The notes beneath the pieces are model-generated. The model was given only the letters and a program-made list of their open reading frames with translations, was not told where the DNA came from and did no database searches. A stretch of 64,000 nt of DNA from Capra hircus. Its lineage: Eukaryota > Chordata > Mammalia > Artiodactyla > Bovidae. Position 1 is the stretch's first letter; every line of letters begins with the position of its first letter. Location: the NCBI RefSeq assembly GCF_001704415.2, contig NC_030826.1, forward strand, positions 30,933,324-30,997,323. The letters run 5' to 3'. This document shows positions 10,998 to 21,722 of this stretch, piece after piece. A program made the position numbers and the translations under genes.

Positions 10998-11453
10998 CCT
11001 TTCAAAGTGGGCAAATGTAAAATGTAGCTGGAAGTTCTCATGTGATACTGTTAAGTTTGGGGCCCTGGAAGGTCTGAATAGAAATGTTTGAAGTTCTTCT
11101 CAGCCTTGATTTTCAAACATGGGAAACATCTTATCTTCATGCTCTAGAAGGGACCTGATGTCAGATCTCATTTTACAGAACAGAATAGTCATCTCTTAAG
11201 AAGTGATCAGCTAATAGCCTTTGTGTGTGGCTACTTTTGAAAGCCACATCACATATTGAAACTTGGTTTGCATGACTTGCAGCTGAGGTCTAGTGGATCC
11301 CTGTGACCAGTTGGGGTTCTCTGGTTGCGGCAGTATGAAGAGCTAATTTAAGCCAAAATGAAGCTTTGGAAAGAAGGGCAGCTCAGAAAATCAACAGAGT
11401 GACCAGGTACGAGGGGCCACAGGACAGCCCTGCAGAGGTCATCTTTGGAAGGG

Positions 11454-11734
11454 TTGCTGCTGCTGCTGCTCCTACGTTGCTTCAGTCGTGTCCGACTCTG
11501 TGCAACCCCATAGACAGCAGCCCACCAGGCTCCCCTGTCCCTGGGATTCTCCAGGCAAGAACACTGGAGTGGGTTGCCATTTCCTTCTCCAGTGCATGAA
11601 AGTGAAAAGTGAAAGTGAAGTCGCTCAGTTGTGTCTGACTCTTATCGACCCCATGGACTACAGCCTATCAGGCTCCTGCATCCATGGGATTTTCCAGGCA
11701 AGAGTACTGGAGTGGGGTGCCATCACCTTCTCTG
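11454..11734 (-). mobile_element. BOV-A2 SINE (BovA dimer), antisense
   Basis: A (GCT)n run, then two BovA monomers separated by the AAAGTGAAAAGTGAAAGTG linker, each with the CCAGGCAAGA(A/G)(C/T)ACTGGAGTGG body. This dimer is characteristic of ruminant BOV-A2. Confidence 0.93.
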
Positions 11735-11772
11735 TTCGGAAAGGTTACTTCCCTGTAAATGGGCTTATTTAC

Positions 11773-11998
11773 AACACAGAAACAGACCCGCAGACTTAGC
11801 AAACAAACTTAAGGTTACCGAAAGGGAAAAAGGAAGGGTGGATAAATTAGGGCTTTGGGAATAACGTATATATACTACTATGTTTAAAATAGGTAACCAA
11901 CAAAGATCTGCTGTATAGCGCAGAGGACTCTACTCAGTATTTTGTAATAACCTATATGGGGAAAGAATCTGGAAAGTATATATACACACACACATATA
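11773..11998 (+). mobile_element. Artiodactyl L1 3' end, first part
   Basis: Contains 'acttaaggttaccgaaaggg' and 'accaacaaagatctgctgta' then CTCTACTCAGTATTTTGTAA, the L1 3' UTR order. It is interrupted by the Bov-tA at 11999. Confidence 0.8.
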
Positions 11999-12186
11999 GG
12001 GCCTCCCAGGTGGCGCTAGTGGTAAAAAACCCGCCTGCCAATGCAGGATTGACCCAGGGTTTGATCCCTGGGTTGGGGAGTTCCCCTGGAGGAGGGCATG
12101 GCAACCCACTCCACTATTCTTGCCTGGAGAATCCTGTGGAAAGAGGAGCCTGGAAGGCTACAGACCATGGACTTCCAAAGAGCTGG
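11999..12186 (+). mobile_element. Bov-tA SINE inside an L1 3' end
   Basis: Sense head GGGCCTCCCAGGTGGCGC and BovA body. Its tail has become a CA/CG microsatellite. L1 sequence resumes on the far side. Confidence 0.92.
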
Positions 12187-12205
12187 ACACACGCACGCAC
12201 GCGCG

Positions 12206-12237
<32 letters not shown>
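12187..12237 (+). repeat. (CA)n/(CG)n microsatellite at a SINE tail
   Basis: CACACGCACGCACG runs into CGCG repeats and then (AC)n. Alternating purine-pyrimidine throughout. Confidence 0.9.
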
Positions 12238-12325
12238 CTAAACTATATAAATGCATAACTGAATCACTTTGCTGTACACCTGAAACTAACATTGTAAATC
12301 AGCTGTACTTAAATTTAAAACAAAT
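12238..12325 (+). mobile_element. Artiodactyl L1 3' end, second part
   Basis: The phrases GAATCACTTTGCTGTACACC and TGAAACTAACATTGTAAATC continue the L1 interrupted at 11998. Confidence 0.8.
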
Positions 12326-12775
12326 TTTTTTAAAAAGGGGTTAGTTCCCAGTTTTCTGTCATTGGGCCACTCAGGATTCCACCGCAGAAGAGAGTCTGAT
12401 TGGCTTGGAGTGGGTCATGTGGCCTGGCCAACCCTTTGCAGACCGAGGAAGGGTAAGGAGTTGACTACATCGCATGTCCACGCAGACCAAATGGGGAGAA
12501 GCAATTCCCAAAAGGAAAACCAGAGGCTTCTACCCAAAGGATCAAGAAAGGATGGTGGCCGTTTAGTCCACTCAGATGGTTGACTAGGCTCTAATCAGTG
12601 ACATCAAAGGCCCAACCTAGGACCCTTCGCCAGGGAGCTGTGACCTTAGCAGTGACAAGCAGGAGAGCTTGTTTCCTGGTATTCTGAGGTCATTCCTCAC
12701 TCCTCCATGTCCAGTCAGTTCCTCCAAATTTCTCTCTGAATCATAATTTATGTATGTTATTTCATTCCTGTATCT
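12326..12775. other. Unassigned intronic sequence
   Basis: No coding evidence and no repeat I can name. Confidence 0.45.
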
Positions 12776-13015
12776 TTTTAGAAACTTTTTATTTTGTATT
12801 GGAGTGTAGCCAATTAACAGTGATGTGATATTTTCAGGTGGACAGCAGAGGGACTCAGCTGTATGCATACATGTATCCATTCTCCCCCCAAACTCGCCTC
12901 GCATCCAGGCTGCCACGTGACATGGAGCAGAATTCCCCTTGCTATATACAGCAGGTCCTTGTTGGTCATCCATTCTAAACATGTACAGTAGTGTGTACAG
13001 GTCCATCCCAACATT
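12776..13015 (-). mobile_element. Artiodactyl L1 3' end, antisense
   Basis: Begins AACTTTTTATTTTGTATTGG and runs through 'caggtggacagcagagggac' to the GTAGTGTGTACAGGTCCATC stretch, the reverse of a standard L1 3' end. Confidence 0.8.
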
Positions 13016-13585
13016 CCTGATTGTTCCTTGTTGTCTGTGTCCCTACCATCGGCTGCTGCAGCGTCCTCTTTATGTGTATTCTCGCCTGGGATCTCTCTTC
13101 TCTGGCTTCCTGCAACACAGGAAAGATGATATTTTTGAGTACATGGACAGAAGAAGTTCCTTTTCCTTCTTTATCAAGTTTTGTTCTGTGGGAAAAAAAT
13201 CCCCGGACTGCAAGGAATGTGGCACGCTGTCGATTCTTCTTAGAGACTTACAATCTATATTTCTATTTAAGGTTCTCAAGTTCTGCAGTAAAGAAAACTG
13301 GATCACTTGTATCACCTAGAATGCTTTTCATTACAGTAACAGATGAGACTTCAGAGAGACTTAGTAAGGAGACTTTGTTTCAGGTGAAGGTGTGTGCGCA
13401 GGTAGAGAGAGACCAGGTGCCCTGAGCACAGGGTCCCTGTGTCTTTCTCACCATTTCTCTTTGCTTTGCCTTCACCTGCATCTTGGCCTTTTTTCATGGT
13501 CAAAATACAGCTGGTAGCAGCAACTGAGGTAGTTTGTCTTCATGCTCATGAACCCACAAGAGGACACGGGAGAGAGATGCTTGGG
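13016..13585. other. Unique sequence, no supported gene
   Basis: Two overlapping frames of about 130 codons occur here but have no recognised domain, low-complexity composition and no splice-bounded core. Confidence 0.45.
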
Positions 13586-13733
13586 TCTGAATGTTTGTGT
13601 TCTCCCCAAATTCATATTGAAATCCTGACCCTCAAGGTGGTGGTTTGGGAAGTAGGGCCTTTAGGAGTTAATGAGATCATGAAGACAGAGGCACCGTGAA
13701 TGGGATTAGTGGCCTTATAAAGGCATCCCTGGA
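13586..13733 (+). repeat. MaLR/MLT1-like LTR, first part
   Basis: CTGAATGTTTGTGTTCTCCC, 'aaattcatattgaaatcctg', 'tagtggccttataaag' follow the known order of this old mammalian LTR family. A CHR SINE splits it. Confidence 0.55.
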
Positions 13734-13845
13734 GGGTCTTCCCTGATGGTCCAGTAGTTAAGACTCTGAGTTTCCAGTGCAAAGGACGCGGATTTGATCC
13801 CTGATCCGGGAGCTGAGATCCTACTTGCAGTGGGGTGCAGCAAGG
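13734..13845 (+). mobile_element. CHR-type SINE inside an LTR
   Basis: 'ccagtagttaagactctgag' and GGATTTGATCCCTGATCCGG identify it. The LTR continues after it; degenerate flanking ATCCCTGGAG and ATCCCCTGAA may be its duplication. Confidence 0.75.
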
Positions 13846-14038
13846 AATCCCCTGAAAGCTCCCTTGGCCCCTCCACTACATGAGGACTCAAGGAGAAGAC
13901 ATTGCCATAAAGCAGATCAGCTGTCGCCTTGACCATGGACTTGCCAGTTTCTAGAACTGGGAGACATTTCTACTGATGTGAAGCCGCTTGAATCCCTACA
14001 GCATTCTGTTACAGCAGTCCCAAAATGACTCAGACAAG
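13846..14038 (+). repeat. MaLR/MLT1-like LTR, second part
   Basis: Continues with 'cactacatgaggactcaagg', CAGTTTCTAGAACTGGGAGA and 'ctgttacagcagtcccaaaa'. Confidence 0.55.
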
Positions 14039-14107
14039 TGGAGCAGTCCCTAGGGTCCCAGTCAGGGGATAAGAGTCCTTTCCTCTCACCTAAGGCAGTT
14101 GATACGC

Positions 14108-14400
14108 ATGTGCTCAGTCGAGTCTGACCCTGTGACCCCATGGACTGTAAGCCATCAGGCTCCTCTGTTCATGGGATTTCCCAGGCAAGAATACTGAAGT
14201 GGGTTGCCATTTCCTTCTCCAGGGGAGCTTCCCAACCCAGAGATGGAACCCAGGTCTTCTGCATTGCAGGTGGATTCTTCACTGTCTGAGCCACTAAGGA
14301 AGCCCAGGAATCCTGGAGTGGGTTGCCGTTTCCTCCTCCAGGGAGTAAAGCTGCGTCTCCTGTATCTCCTGCATTGACAGGCAGATTCTTTTCCCTGAGC
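14108..14400 (-). mobile_element. Bov-tA SINE, antisense, with partial second unit
   Basis: A full reversed Bov-tA to AAGGAAGCCC at about 14305 is followed by a shorter reversed unit starting 'ggagtgggttgccgtttcc'. Confidence 0.85.
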
Positions 14401-16440
14401 AGCCTGTGAAGCGTATTTACATCTTTTCCATTGACTTACCGTGTGCCTGAGAGAGGAGGTGCCGTGGGCTGCCGGGCGCAAGCCTGCATCTTCGACTGGG
14501 TCCCTAGCAGGGGAGGCAGGATTGTGCTCACTGGTGGCACGGAGACCCCTGGGAGTACAGATCCAGAAGGGAGGAGGAAAAGGGCATCTGGGTAGACAGT
14601 CAGACTGCAGCTAGGTTGAACCCAGCATTTTGAGTGTGAAAACCAATTTTTCAGGGGCCACCCATGCTTCAAACTAGAGTTTTTAGACTGTCGTTGGAAG
14701 TGTGGTTCAGAGAAGTTCAAGTCTTAACCTTAGTGATGTTTTCACCTTGAGTCAGAATGTTGTTGCTTCTGCTTTGTATTTGTCAGGGCCCTTCTGTATT
14801 CCAGAGCTCTGGTTTGTATCGACATATGAAACATGGTGTACTGTATCATCATGATAGTTCAGCTTGTTGTCTGTGGACCCCAGCGCTGTGTCTGGAATAC
14901 AGAAGGGGCTCGGAAGCTGGGAGGCTCATTCTCAGAGCTCAATTCGGATGCCACCCTACCTGTCTCTCCGCACGACCGTGTCTTGCTTTGTGCTTCCACA
15001 CGCTCTACTGCTTCTGTACCGGTTCTCTCATCCTGCTCTGATCTCCAGCTGCTGCCAGTTCTGTTTACCTCACTGGACTGGGTGCTGCGACTGCAGGGGT
15101 CCAGGCTGACACCTGTGTCCGGAGCTGTCCCAGGTGCTGTGCCAACAGCGGAAGCAGGCGCTTCTCAACGAGGTGGCATGAGGCAGTGTGTGCTTTTTCT
15201 AACAGGCGTCAGAATGGGTTTTTTGAGCCCTCTAAATTGAGATTTTCCATGCTAAATATTTAGCTTGGGGCTTGTAGTCGTGCCTTCCTAATCGCCAGGA
15301 TTTTACTCTGCAAGCAAAAAAATAGGACATGGCTTTAGAACTGGTCCCTAGTAAGTATAATGTCTTTCATTTGAAAGTATGATTTTTCCATAAGCCAGAC
15401 CCAGGCCATTGCATTGTCATATTTGCAAAGAGGAAGGTGTAGTCGTGGAAATGTATTGAGTAAAGAAGTCATTCGTTAACAGATAACTATTGACCACCTA
15501 CTGTCGTGGTGGGTGACAGGTGGGGTCACAGGAAGCAGATACTGAGAGTAACACGCAGAGTGGTTATTAGGAAGTGTTCTTAACATCAGCAGGTGTGGCA
15601 GAAGTGAATGGAAACAGGACTTGGCAGAAGGAGAAATGAGACCGTGATGCAGTCCCAGGAAAGGTCTCAGCTGGTTCCCTGTTGGGTTGGCGTCTGGAGC
15701 TCAGATGTCTCTTCAGAGTCGTCCTTGGTTGGGAGGAAGGCATTAAGCCATTTTTTGTCTCTGTATTGATCAGACGCTGGAATCGCACCTTTCACTGGAA
15801 GACAGGGTGACTTTCAGCCCGAGCAGTGCAGAGGGTCGGCCGCTGAAGGTGGTCATCTGGCGGCGTTCCTTTCATTCCTGAGATGGGGCGCGTGGTCTTC
15901 ATTCCTGAAGGGGAGGCTGTGTCCACTGCACCTACCAGGTGGCAGGTCTTCTGCTAGAAATGTGCGCGTGAGGAGGAAAGCACTTAAACCAGGGCAGTGG
16001 CGTCTCGGGTGACAGGTCCGCTGTTCGTGGCATCCTGAGAACATAATGGTGTTTGGGTGGAGTGAGGTTTGGGAGGATGTCATGGAAGCTGAGACATTAA
16101 GGACGAGGCATTTCTAGCAGGATAAGGGAGTGGAAATGCCAAGGGGTGTAGAGCGTGGCACTGCAAGTAAGTCAAATAAATTCTCTGTGTTTGGAACGTC
16201 ATTGGCAGTCGGAGTAAGGCTTAGACTGTCTAATTTACTGTCCAAAGTGGGACACTTCTGAGACTGGTTGCATAATTCAGTGCCAGGGACAGTAGGGCAA
16301 AGCCTGGTCACACATTGTATGGATAGCCTACTTTTGTCATGACTCAGCGAGTTTGGGTTTTACACAAGGACCAGAGGTAAATTGCTCAGTAAATTACCAA
16401 ATCATTGGGCCTCTTTCCACACTTCTGGGGTCATGACAAG
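14401..16440. other. Long unique stretch, no supported gene
   Basis: About 2 kb of relatively GC-rich DNA with several short frames of 70-135 codons, none with a recognised domain or good splice context. It is the longest stretch here without a clear repeat. Confidence 0.5.
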
Positions 16441-16444
16441 GGTT

Positions 16445-16582
16445 CTGGTGTTGGATTCCCACAGGTTTAGATCTTGCCTCCGTTCCTTAACTATTTGCAA
16501 AATCTTGAATGCGTCACTTAGACGCGGTCAGCCTCAATTATCCTATTTGCAAAATTGGAATATTAATAATTGCCATGATATT
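16445..16582 (+). repeat. MIR SINE
   Basis: Degenerate MIR order: 'ggattcccacaggtttagat', then a 'cgtcacttagacg' stretch, then 'tcctatttgcaaaattgg'. Confidence 0.65.
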
Positions 16583-16672
16583 TTATGATTTTTATTTTTT
16601 TAATTTTATAATTTTTAAATGATAAAATATATTTTATGATATGATAAAGTATGATATTTTAAATGAATTAGT
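16583..16672. repeat. AT-rich low-complexity tract
   Basis: Repeated ATTTTATGAT and TAAAATAT motifs with almost no G or C. Confidence 0.75.
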
Positions 16673-17334
16673 ACACACACAGTACTTGAAATAGTTTCTG
16701 GGACAGTATAAGCCAGCAGTAAGCATAAGATGCTGCTATTATTTTAAACAGGGGAGGAGATTGGGTTTTAGGCTAATTGCTCTGGGTGTAGGATGGGAAA
16801 CCAAATGGAGAGGCGAGCAAGCCTAGGGCAGAGGGACTGGTGAGGAGATGACGCTATTGAACTCAGAGACTAGGTAAGTCATTCAAGCCAGGTGATGGCC
16901 ACCTGGATCAGATCTGTGGTCATGAAGATGGGAGATAGAGAGATTAGAGGTCGTTAAGTTGTTGGCTTGGGGACCTTGGTAGAACTTGAGGGAGCAGCAG
17001 GAGATAGAGCTGCCCTGAGGTTTGGGATTAGGGCAAAGGGTGGGCAGTCCTGCCAGTCACTGAGAAACACAAGGGGAGGGTGTTCCACTGGGCATCTGGG
17101 TCTGGAGCGCAGGAGGAGGTCTAGTGGTGATGGAGTTAGGAGTCCTCAGCAGGTGGGTGGAATCGAAGCGTTGAAGTGGGGGGTCGGGGGGAGTGTTGCT
17201 AAGAAGAGAGGGCTGCAGAGGAATGTCCCGAGGAACCTCAGGAAATAATAGATGGTGTGGGGGTGAGGGGATTACACAGGAGCCCCCATTTTAGCTCAGA
17301 GTTACAACAGAGAAAGCCTTGCTCCACCTACTGT
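16673..17334. other. Unassigned, purine-rich intronic sequence
   Basis: G and A rich (many AGG/GGAG triplets) around 16740-17280. No gene or known repeat supported. Confidence 0.4.
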
Positions 17335-17531
17335 GTCAGCTCTTAGGGCTCCTGTAATCAATTACGACACACCCAGGTGGGAGGGGGGTTTAAAATAACA
17401 GATTGTTGTTTTCTGACAGTTCTAAAGGCTACTGAGTCAAGATCCAGGGTGTAGGCAGGGCCGTGCTCTCTCCGAAGGCTCCGGGGAGGATCGATCCCTT
17501 GCTGGGATGTAATGAAGAGGATCTCCTTTTC
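17335..17531 (-). repeat. MaLR-like LTR, antisense, part 1
   Basis: 'ttagggctcctgtaatcaat', 'gttttctgacagttctaaag', GCAGGGCCGTGCTCTCTCC follow the reversed order of an old LTR. The remaining parts are at 17758-17785, 18711-18900 and 19437-19578. Confidence 0.5.
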
Positions 17532-17746
17532 GGGGCTTCCCTGGTGGCCCACAGGTGAAGAAGCTGCCGGCCAGTGCAGGAGACGCGGGTCCCATCCCTG
17601 GTTTGGGGAGATCCCCTGGAGAAGGACGTGGCAACCTACTGCAGTGTTCTTGTCGGGAAGTCCCGGGGACAGAGGAGCCTAGAGGGCTACAGTTATTGGG
17701 GTCACAAAAGAATTGAACATGACTTAGCCACGAGACCACTACCACC
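17532..17746 (+). mobile_element. Bov-tA SINE with perfect 11-bp duplication
   Basis: Sense copy; ATCTCCTTTTC lies on both sides (17521-17531 and 17747-17757). The box-B region reads GGGTCCCATCC, so the ancestral Pol III box B is damaged. Confidence 0.92.
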
Positions 17747-17784
17747 ATCTCCTTTTCATCAGCTTCTGACAGGAAGCTTCAAAA

Positions 17785-18183
17785 GTCCCTGGAATTTCTT
17801 GAGTTAATAGTTGTGCTCTCTTATGTTAACGAGGTGACCTCGGTGGGCCCCTAGATGGCTTCAGGATGGGGGCTGGTCTCCAGAAAGACGAACCTTGTGA
17901 TTGAAGGGTTGGAACATTGGGCTGGCGCAATATCTGAGGTGGAGAGAGGAGCTGGGTGTCCAGTGCTGTGGCCAGTGACTCAATCCATCTTGTCTATGTG
18001 ATGAAACTCATATATATTCTCTGGACAGTGGAGCTTAGTAGAGCTTCCTAGATGGGAACATATTGAGGTGCTGGGGGTGGGGTGCCTATTTCCATGAGAA
18101 GAGGCCATGGAAACCCAGTATCTCCCCCCATCCCACACCTTGCTCTGCGTACGCCTTTCATCTGGTTGTTCCCAAGTTGTATC
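17785..18183 (+). repeat. LTR-like element X, copy 1, first part
   Basis: Aligns with 40200-40665 and 45342-45783: TCAAAAGTCCCTGGAATTTC, then GGGGGCTGGTCTCCAG, a 'cttgtgattgaagggtt' stretch, and 'caccttgctctgcgtacgc'. I do not have a firm family name; order fits an old ERVL-type LTR. Confidence 0.5.
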
Positions 18184-18439
18184 CTTCCTTATTGGGCTAT
18201 AGTTGATTTACAATGTTGTGTGTTTAATTTCTGCTGTGCAGCAAAGTGGCTCAGTTATACACATGTATAATCTTTCTCGTGTTCTTTTCCATTCTGGTTT
18301 ATCCAAGGATATTGAATATGGTTCCCTGTGCTCTACAGTAGGACCTTGTTACTTATTCATCCTGTATGTAATAGATTGCATCTGCTAATCCCAATTGAGT
18401 TGTTGCCATCATACATATACACAAAGCTGTAATCCTAAG
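18184..18439 (-). mobile_element. Artiodactyl L1 3' end, antisense, inside element X
   Basis: GGGCTATAGTTGATTTACAA, 'gctgtgcagcaaagtggctc' and 'ctctacagtaggaccttgtt' give a reversed L1 3' end. Confidence 0.8.
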
Positions 18440-18710
18440 AGGAACGCTTTCAGGGAGTTCTGTGAGTCATTCTAAGAAATGATCCCACCTAAGGGAGATG
18501 GGGGAAGCCCTGAATTTGCAGCCAGCTGGGCAGATCATGGGCAGCTTGGGGACACCCAAAACTGGGGCTGGCACCAGAAGTAGGGGAAATCTTGTGTAGC
18601 CCTCTGTCCTTAACTTCTGGGGTCTGCTTTGACTTTGGGTAGTTAGTGTCAGAATGGAATAGATCTGTAGGACATCTGGTTGGTACCAGGGAGCAGTGTC
18701 AGAACTTTCT
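18440..18710 (+). repeat. LTR-like element X, copy 1, second part
   Basis: 'gggagttctgtgagtcattc', 'tttgcagccagctgggcag' and 'ttagtgtcagaatggaatag' match the second part of the 40-41 kb copy. Confidence 0.5.
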
Positions 18711-18900
18711 CTTAACTTCTGGTTTTGCTGGCAATCCTTGGTGTTATTAATACTTGGGTTGTAGACACAGTATTAATAGAGGTTAATCTAATCTCTGCTG
18801 CTGTCATCACATGGCATTGTCACTGACTCTGTCTCTTCTCATCTTCTTATGAGTACACCAGTCATATTGGGTTAAGGGTCCACCTGCCCCAGCACATGTG
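18711..18900 (-). repeat. MaLR-like LTR, antisense, middle part
   Basis: 'gctggcaatccttggtgtta' and 'cagtcatattgggttaaggg' continue the LTR begun at 17335. Confidence 0.5.
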
Positions 18901-18957
18901 ACAGTATGTGTTCAGTCATTTTTGACTCTTTTCTTGTAACTCTGTGTTTCTGTATGG
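18901..18957 (-). mobile_element. Bov-tA SINE, antisense, left part (split)
   Basis: Starts TGTGTTCAGTCATTTTTGAC and is interrupted by a sense Bov-tA2; the rest is at 19259-19436. Confidence 0.7.
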
Positions 18958-19258
18958 GCTTCCCTAGTAGCTCAGCTGACAAAGAATCCGCCTGCAATGC
19001 AGGAGGCCTTGGTTCAATTTCTGGGTCTGGAAGATCTGCTTGGGAAGGGGTAAGCTTCCCACTCGAGTATTCTTGGGCTTCCCTTGTGGCTCAGCTGGTA
19101 AAAAGAATCTACCTGCAATGTTCAATCTCTGGGTTGGGAAGATCCCCTGGAGAAGGGAATGGCTACCTGCTCCAGTATTCTGGCCTGGAGAATTCCATGG
19201 ACTATATAGTCCACAGGGTCGCAAAGAGTCAGACATGACTGAGCAACTTTCACTTTCA
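18958..19258 (+). mobile_element. Bov-tA2 SINE (two heads), sense, inside another SINE
   Basis: Two tRNA-like heads, GGCTTCCCTAGTAGCTC and GGGCTTCCCTTGTGGCTC, then GGCCTGGAGAATTCCATGG and the tail GCAACTTTCACTTTCAC. Confidence 0.9.
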
Positions 19259-19436
19259 CCATGGTCTGTAACCCACCAGGCTCCTCTGTCCGTGAAATTT
19301 CCCAGGCAAGAATACTGGAGTGGGTTGCCATTTCCTATGTCAGAGGATCTTCCTCACCCAAGGATCAAACCCACATCCCTCGTGTCTCCTGCATTGGCAG
19401 ACGGATTCTTTACCACTAGTGCCACCTGGGAAGCCC
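19259..19436 (-). mobile_element. Bov-tA SINE, antisense, right part (split)
   Basis: TCTGTAACCCACCAGGCTCC through GCCACCTGGGAAGCCC completes the SINE begun at 18901. Confidence 0.85.
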
Positions 19437-19578
19437 ATACCCCCAACATATCCTCCTCTTAAGTGAGGATATGCACCTGCAAGAACCCTATTCCCAGCTA
19501 AGGTCACGTTCTGACTATAACTTCTGCGGGGGTAGGGGTGGGGTTGTTTGTGACACAGTTCAGTCAACAAAACCAATG
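19437..19578 (-). repeat. MaLR-like LTR, antisense, last part
   Basis: 'acccccaacatatcctcctc', AACCCTATTCCCAGC, 'taaggtcacgttctgac' resemble the terminal part of the same LTR. Confidence 0.45.
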
Positions 19579-20700
19579 AAGCACATATTTATCCTTCAAC
19601 AAGGATAAAAAGGTTTAACCATATTTTTGTGCCAAGCGTAGTGGTGAGGGCAGTGAGCCCAACAAAGATGATACATCTAGATGAATAGTGAATTTCTCCA
19701 GCACCATTTATTAAAAAAAAAAAAACAAAACCTATCCTTTCCCTGTTACATTGCAGTGTTCTTGTCGTAAATCAGTTGATAGTACATGTGGGTCTGGATT
19801 TACCTGCTGGCCATAGTTTGCTGACCCTGCAGTAAGTTGTCATGGACTTCCTAGCTTGGGAGGGAGAGTGGTGGCACCACTTTGGGTACCTGGGTTCACA
19901 CTTCTGAGCCTCAGGGAGTCCAACGCCAGTAGGTGTGTGGAGCTCCAGTAAAACCATACTCTATTTAGTAACCCATTACTGTTAATTATTCACGGAAAGA
20001 AACCAAAGCCTAGAATGCAAGCCATTTGCAAATCAGGATAGAATTGTCTCATCACTTTATGTCTTGAGCAGAAGTGATGAGAGCTGAAGGAAGTGATGAG
20101 AGCTGAACAAAGACAATTGTGTACAGCATTAGAGCCAGAAAACGAGATATCTTAGACATTAAAATACTGGTTTCCTTGGCCACCCTTCTTGCCTGGTGAC
20201 TCCATCTTTCTCTTCCCAAGGCATATCTGTGACTCAGGCTGGACTTAGGAAATGTTACAGCTATGAAAGAAACAGTTATTCTGCACAAGGTAATGGCAAA
20301 GCCAGCTAGAGGTGCCAGATCAATCGTGTTTTCTTTAAGTATCAGGAAGGCGGGTTACTGGGTAGACCTTTTTCCTGATCTGCTGTGCGGCATGGGTAGA
20401 TTCTGCTTTCTAACTTCTTTCATCTGCATAGTCTCATAACTCAAGAAATCTGCTGTAGTTCAATACCAGCTTTGTGTAGACTCTCTAGTTATAAAGTAAT
20501 GTTCTGTCTGGCACTCTTGACCCTGGAGATCAGCAGCAGCATTGGTTTCTTGGGATGGCATGACTGTCTTTATGATAATAGGAATCTTCAGAACTCCAGG
20601 CTTCTTTAATACTTCCAATCAACTTGCAGACTATTGAACTCTCTTAAAGTCTTTCCTGAGGAGCTTTGTGCCTGTAACTGAGGCAGTACACTCTGCTGTC
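19579..20700. other. Mostly unique; short antisense L1 piece near 19690-19800
   Basis: CCAGCACCATTTATT, 'gttcttgtcgtaaatcagtt' at 19699-19777 are antisense L1 ORF2. A 19-bp unit, GAAGTGATGAGAGCTGAAG, is duplicated in tandem at about 20071-20107. No gene supported. Confidence 0.5.
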
Positions 20701-20719
20701 GTGGGTGACTCAACAAGGC

Positions 20720-21300
20720 CGGTTGGTACCTTATGAATTCTTTACTGTCCAACTTGAATGGGCCTGCCCCCCATGGCTCCCTCTAAATCCTGCTGTTGTC
20801 AGATCAGCCTCTGTCCTTCTCCAAAACAAGAGTACTTCCTGTTTCTATTTTCCTCAAACTGCCTCCTCCCTAGCACTTTTACTAACCTCCCCTTCCCCTT
20901 CCTGTAGAAAGCTGATGCTCTGTCAGATGGATGAGATGGCCATGGCTTTCCACTGTGAAAGTCAAGACTTCCTCTGTAGCTTCTCTACCTTCTCACCTGT
21001 TCCAGCAGAGGAGGAATTCTTCTCCTCTTCTTTCTGTCCTTCCATCTGTGCTTTGGGTCTCATCTCTAGAACCTTACTGTGTTATCAAGTCTCCCTTCTT
21101 TCCCCTGTATATTTAATTACTCTTTCGAATAGTTTGTTCCATCAACAATGAAGGTGTTCAATCCCTTCCATCTCAACAATAAAATTTCCCCTGACATTCC
21201 CTCCAACACTGACTTACCCCTCATCTTTTAAAGCCAGACTTTTGGAAAAGATGCCTGTATTCACAGTCTTTGTTCTTTGCCTCCTCTTTTTTGCTAAGTA
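20720..21300 (+). repeat. L2 LINE ORF2 relic, upstream part
   Basis: The C/T-rich plus strand with 'tttcccctgacattccctcc' fits a decayed L2 ORF2. It is separated from the clearer part at 21725 by an antisense L1 end. Confidence 0.4.
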
Positions 21301-21722
21301 TAAATTTTTTACTGAAGTATAGTTGATTTACAGTGTTGCGCCAGTCTCTGATGTACAGCTAAGTACACACTGTTATACACACATATACATTTTTTTACGT
21401 TCTTTTCCATCATGGTTTATCACAGGAAATTGAATATAGTTCCCTATGCTATACAGTAGGACCTTGTTTCTCCATCCTATATATAATAGTTCATATCTGC
21501 TAACTGAAAACTCCCAGTTCACCTTCTTACACCCCCTTCCCCCTCGGCAACCACAAGCCTGTTCTCTCTGTATGTCTGTGACTCTGTTGCTGTTTCATAG
21601 ATAAGTTCATTTTTGGCATATTTTAAATTCCACATATAAGTAATATCATATGGTATTTGTCTTTCTCTGACTTACTTTGCTCAGTATGATTGTTTCTAGG
21701 TCCATCCATGATGCTGCAAATG
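21301..21722 (-). mobile_element. Artiodactyl L1 3' end, antisense, inside L2
   Basis: Begins TTTTTTACTGAAGTATAGTT and continues with 'tatgctatacagtaggacct' and 'ttgtctttctctgacttac'. Confidence 0.85.

Noticed and set aside
12939..13425. Two overlapping frames of 126 and 134 codons
   Set aside because: They begin in an antisense L1 end and continue in sequence without a known domain; overlapping frames on both strands argue for chance.
14401..15250. GC-richer stretch considered as a CpG island or first exon
   Set aside because: CpG is sparse, and no ATG exon matching MKKQF or any other N-terminus is visible.
20705..21151. A 148-codon frame considered as a gene
   Set aside because: It lies in a C/T-rich decayed L2 region and has no domain.
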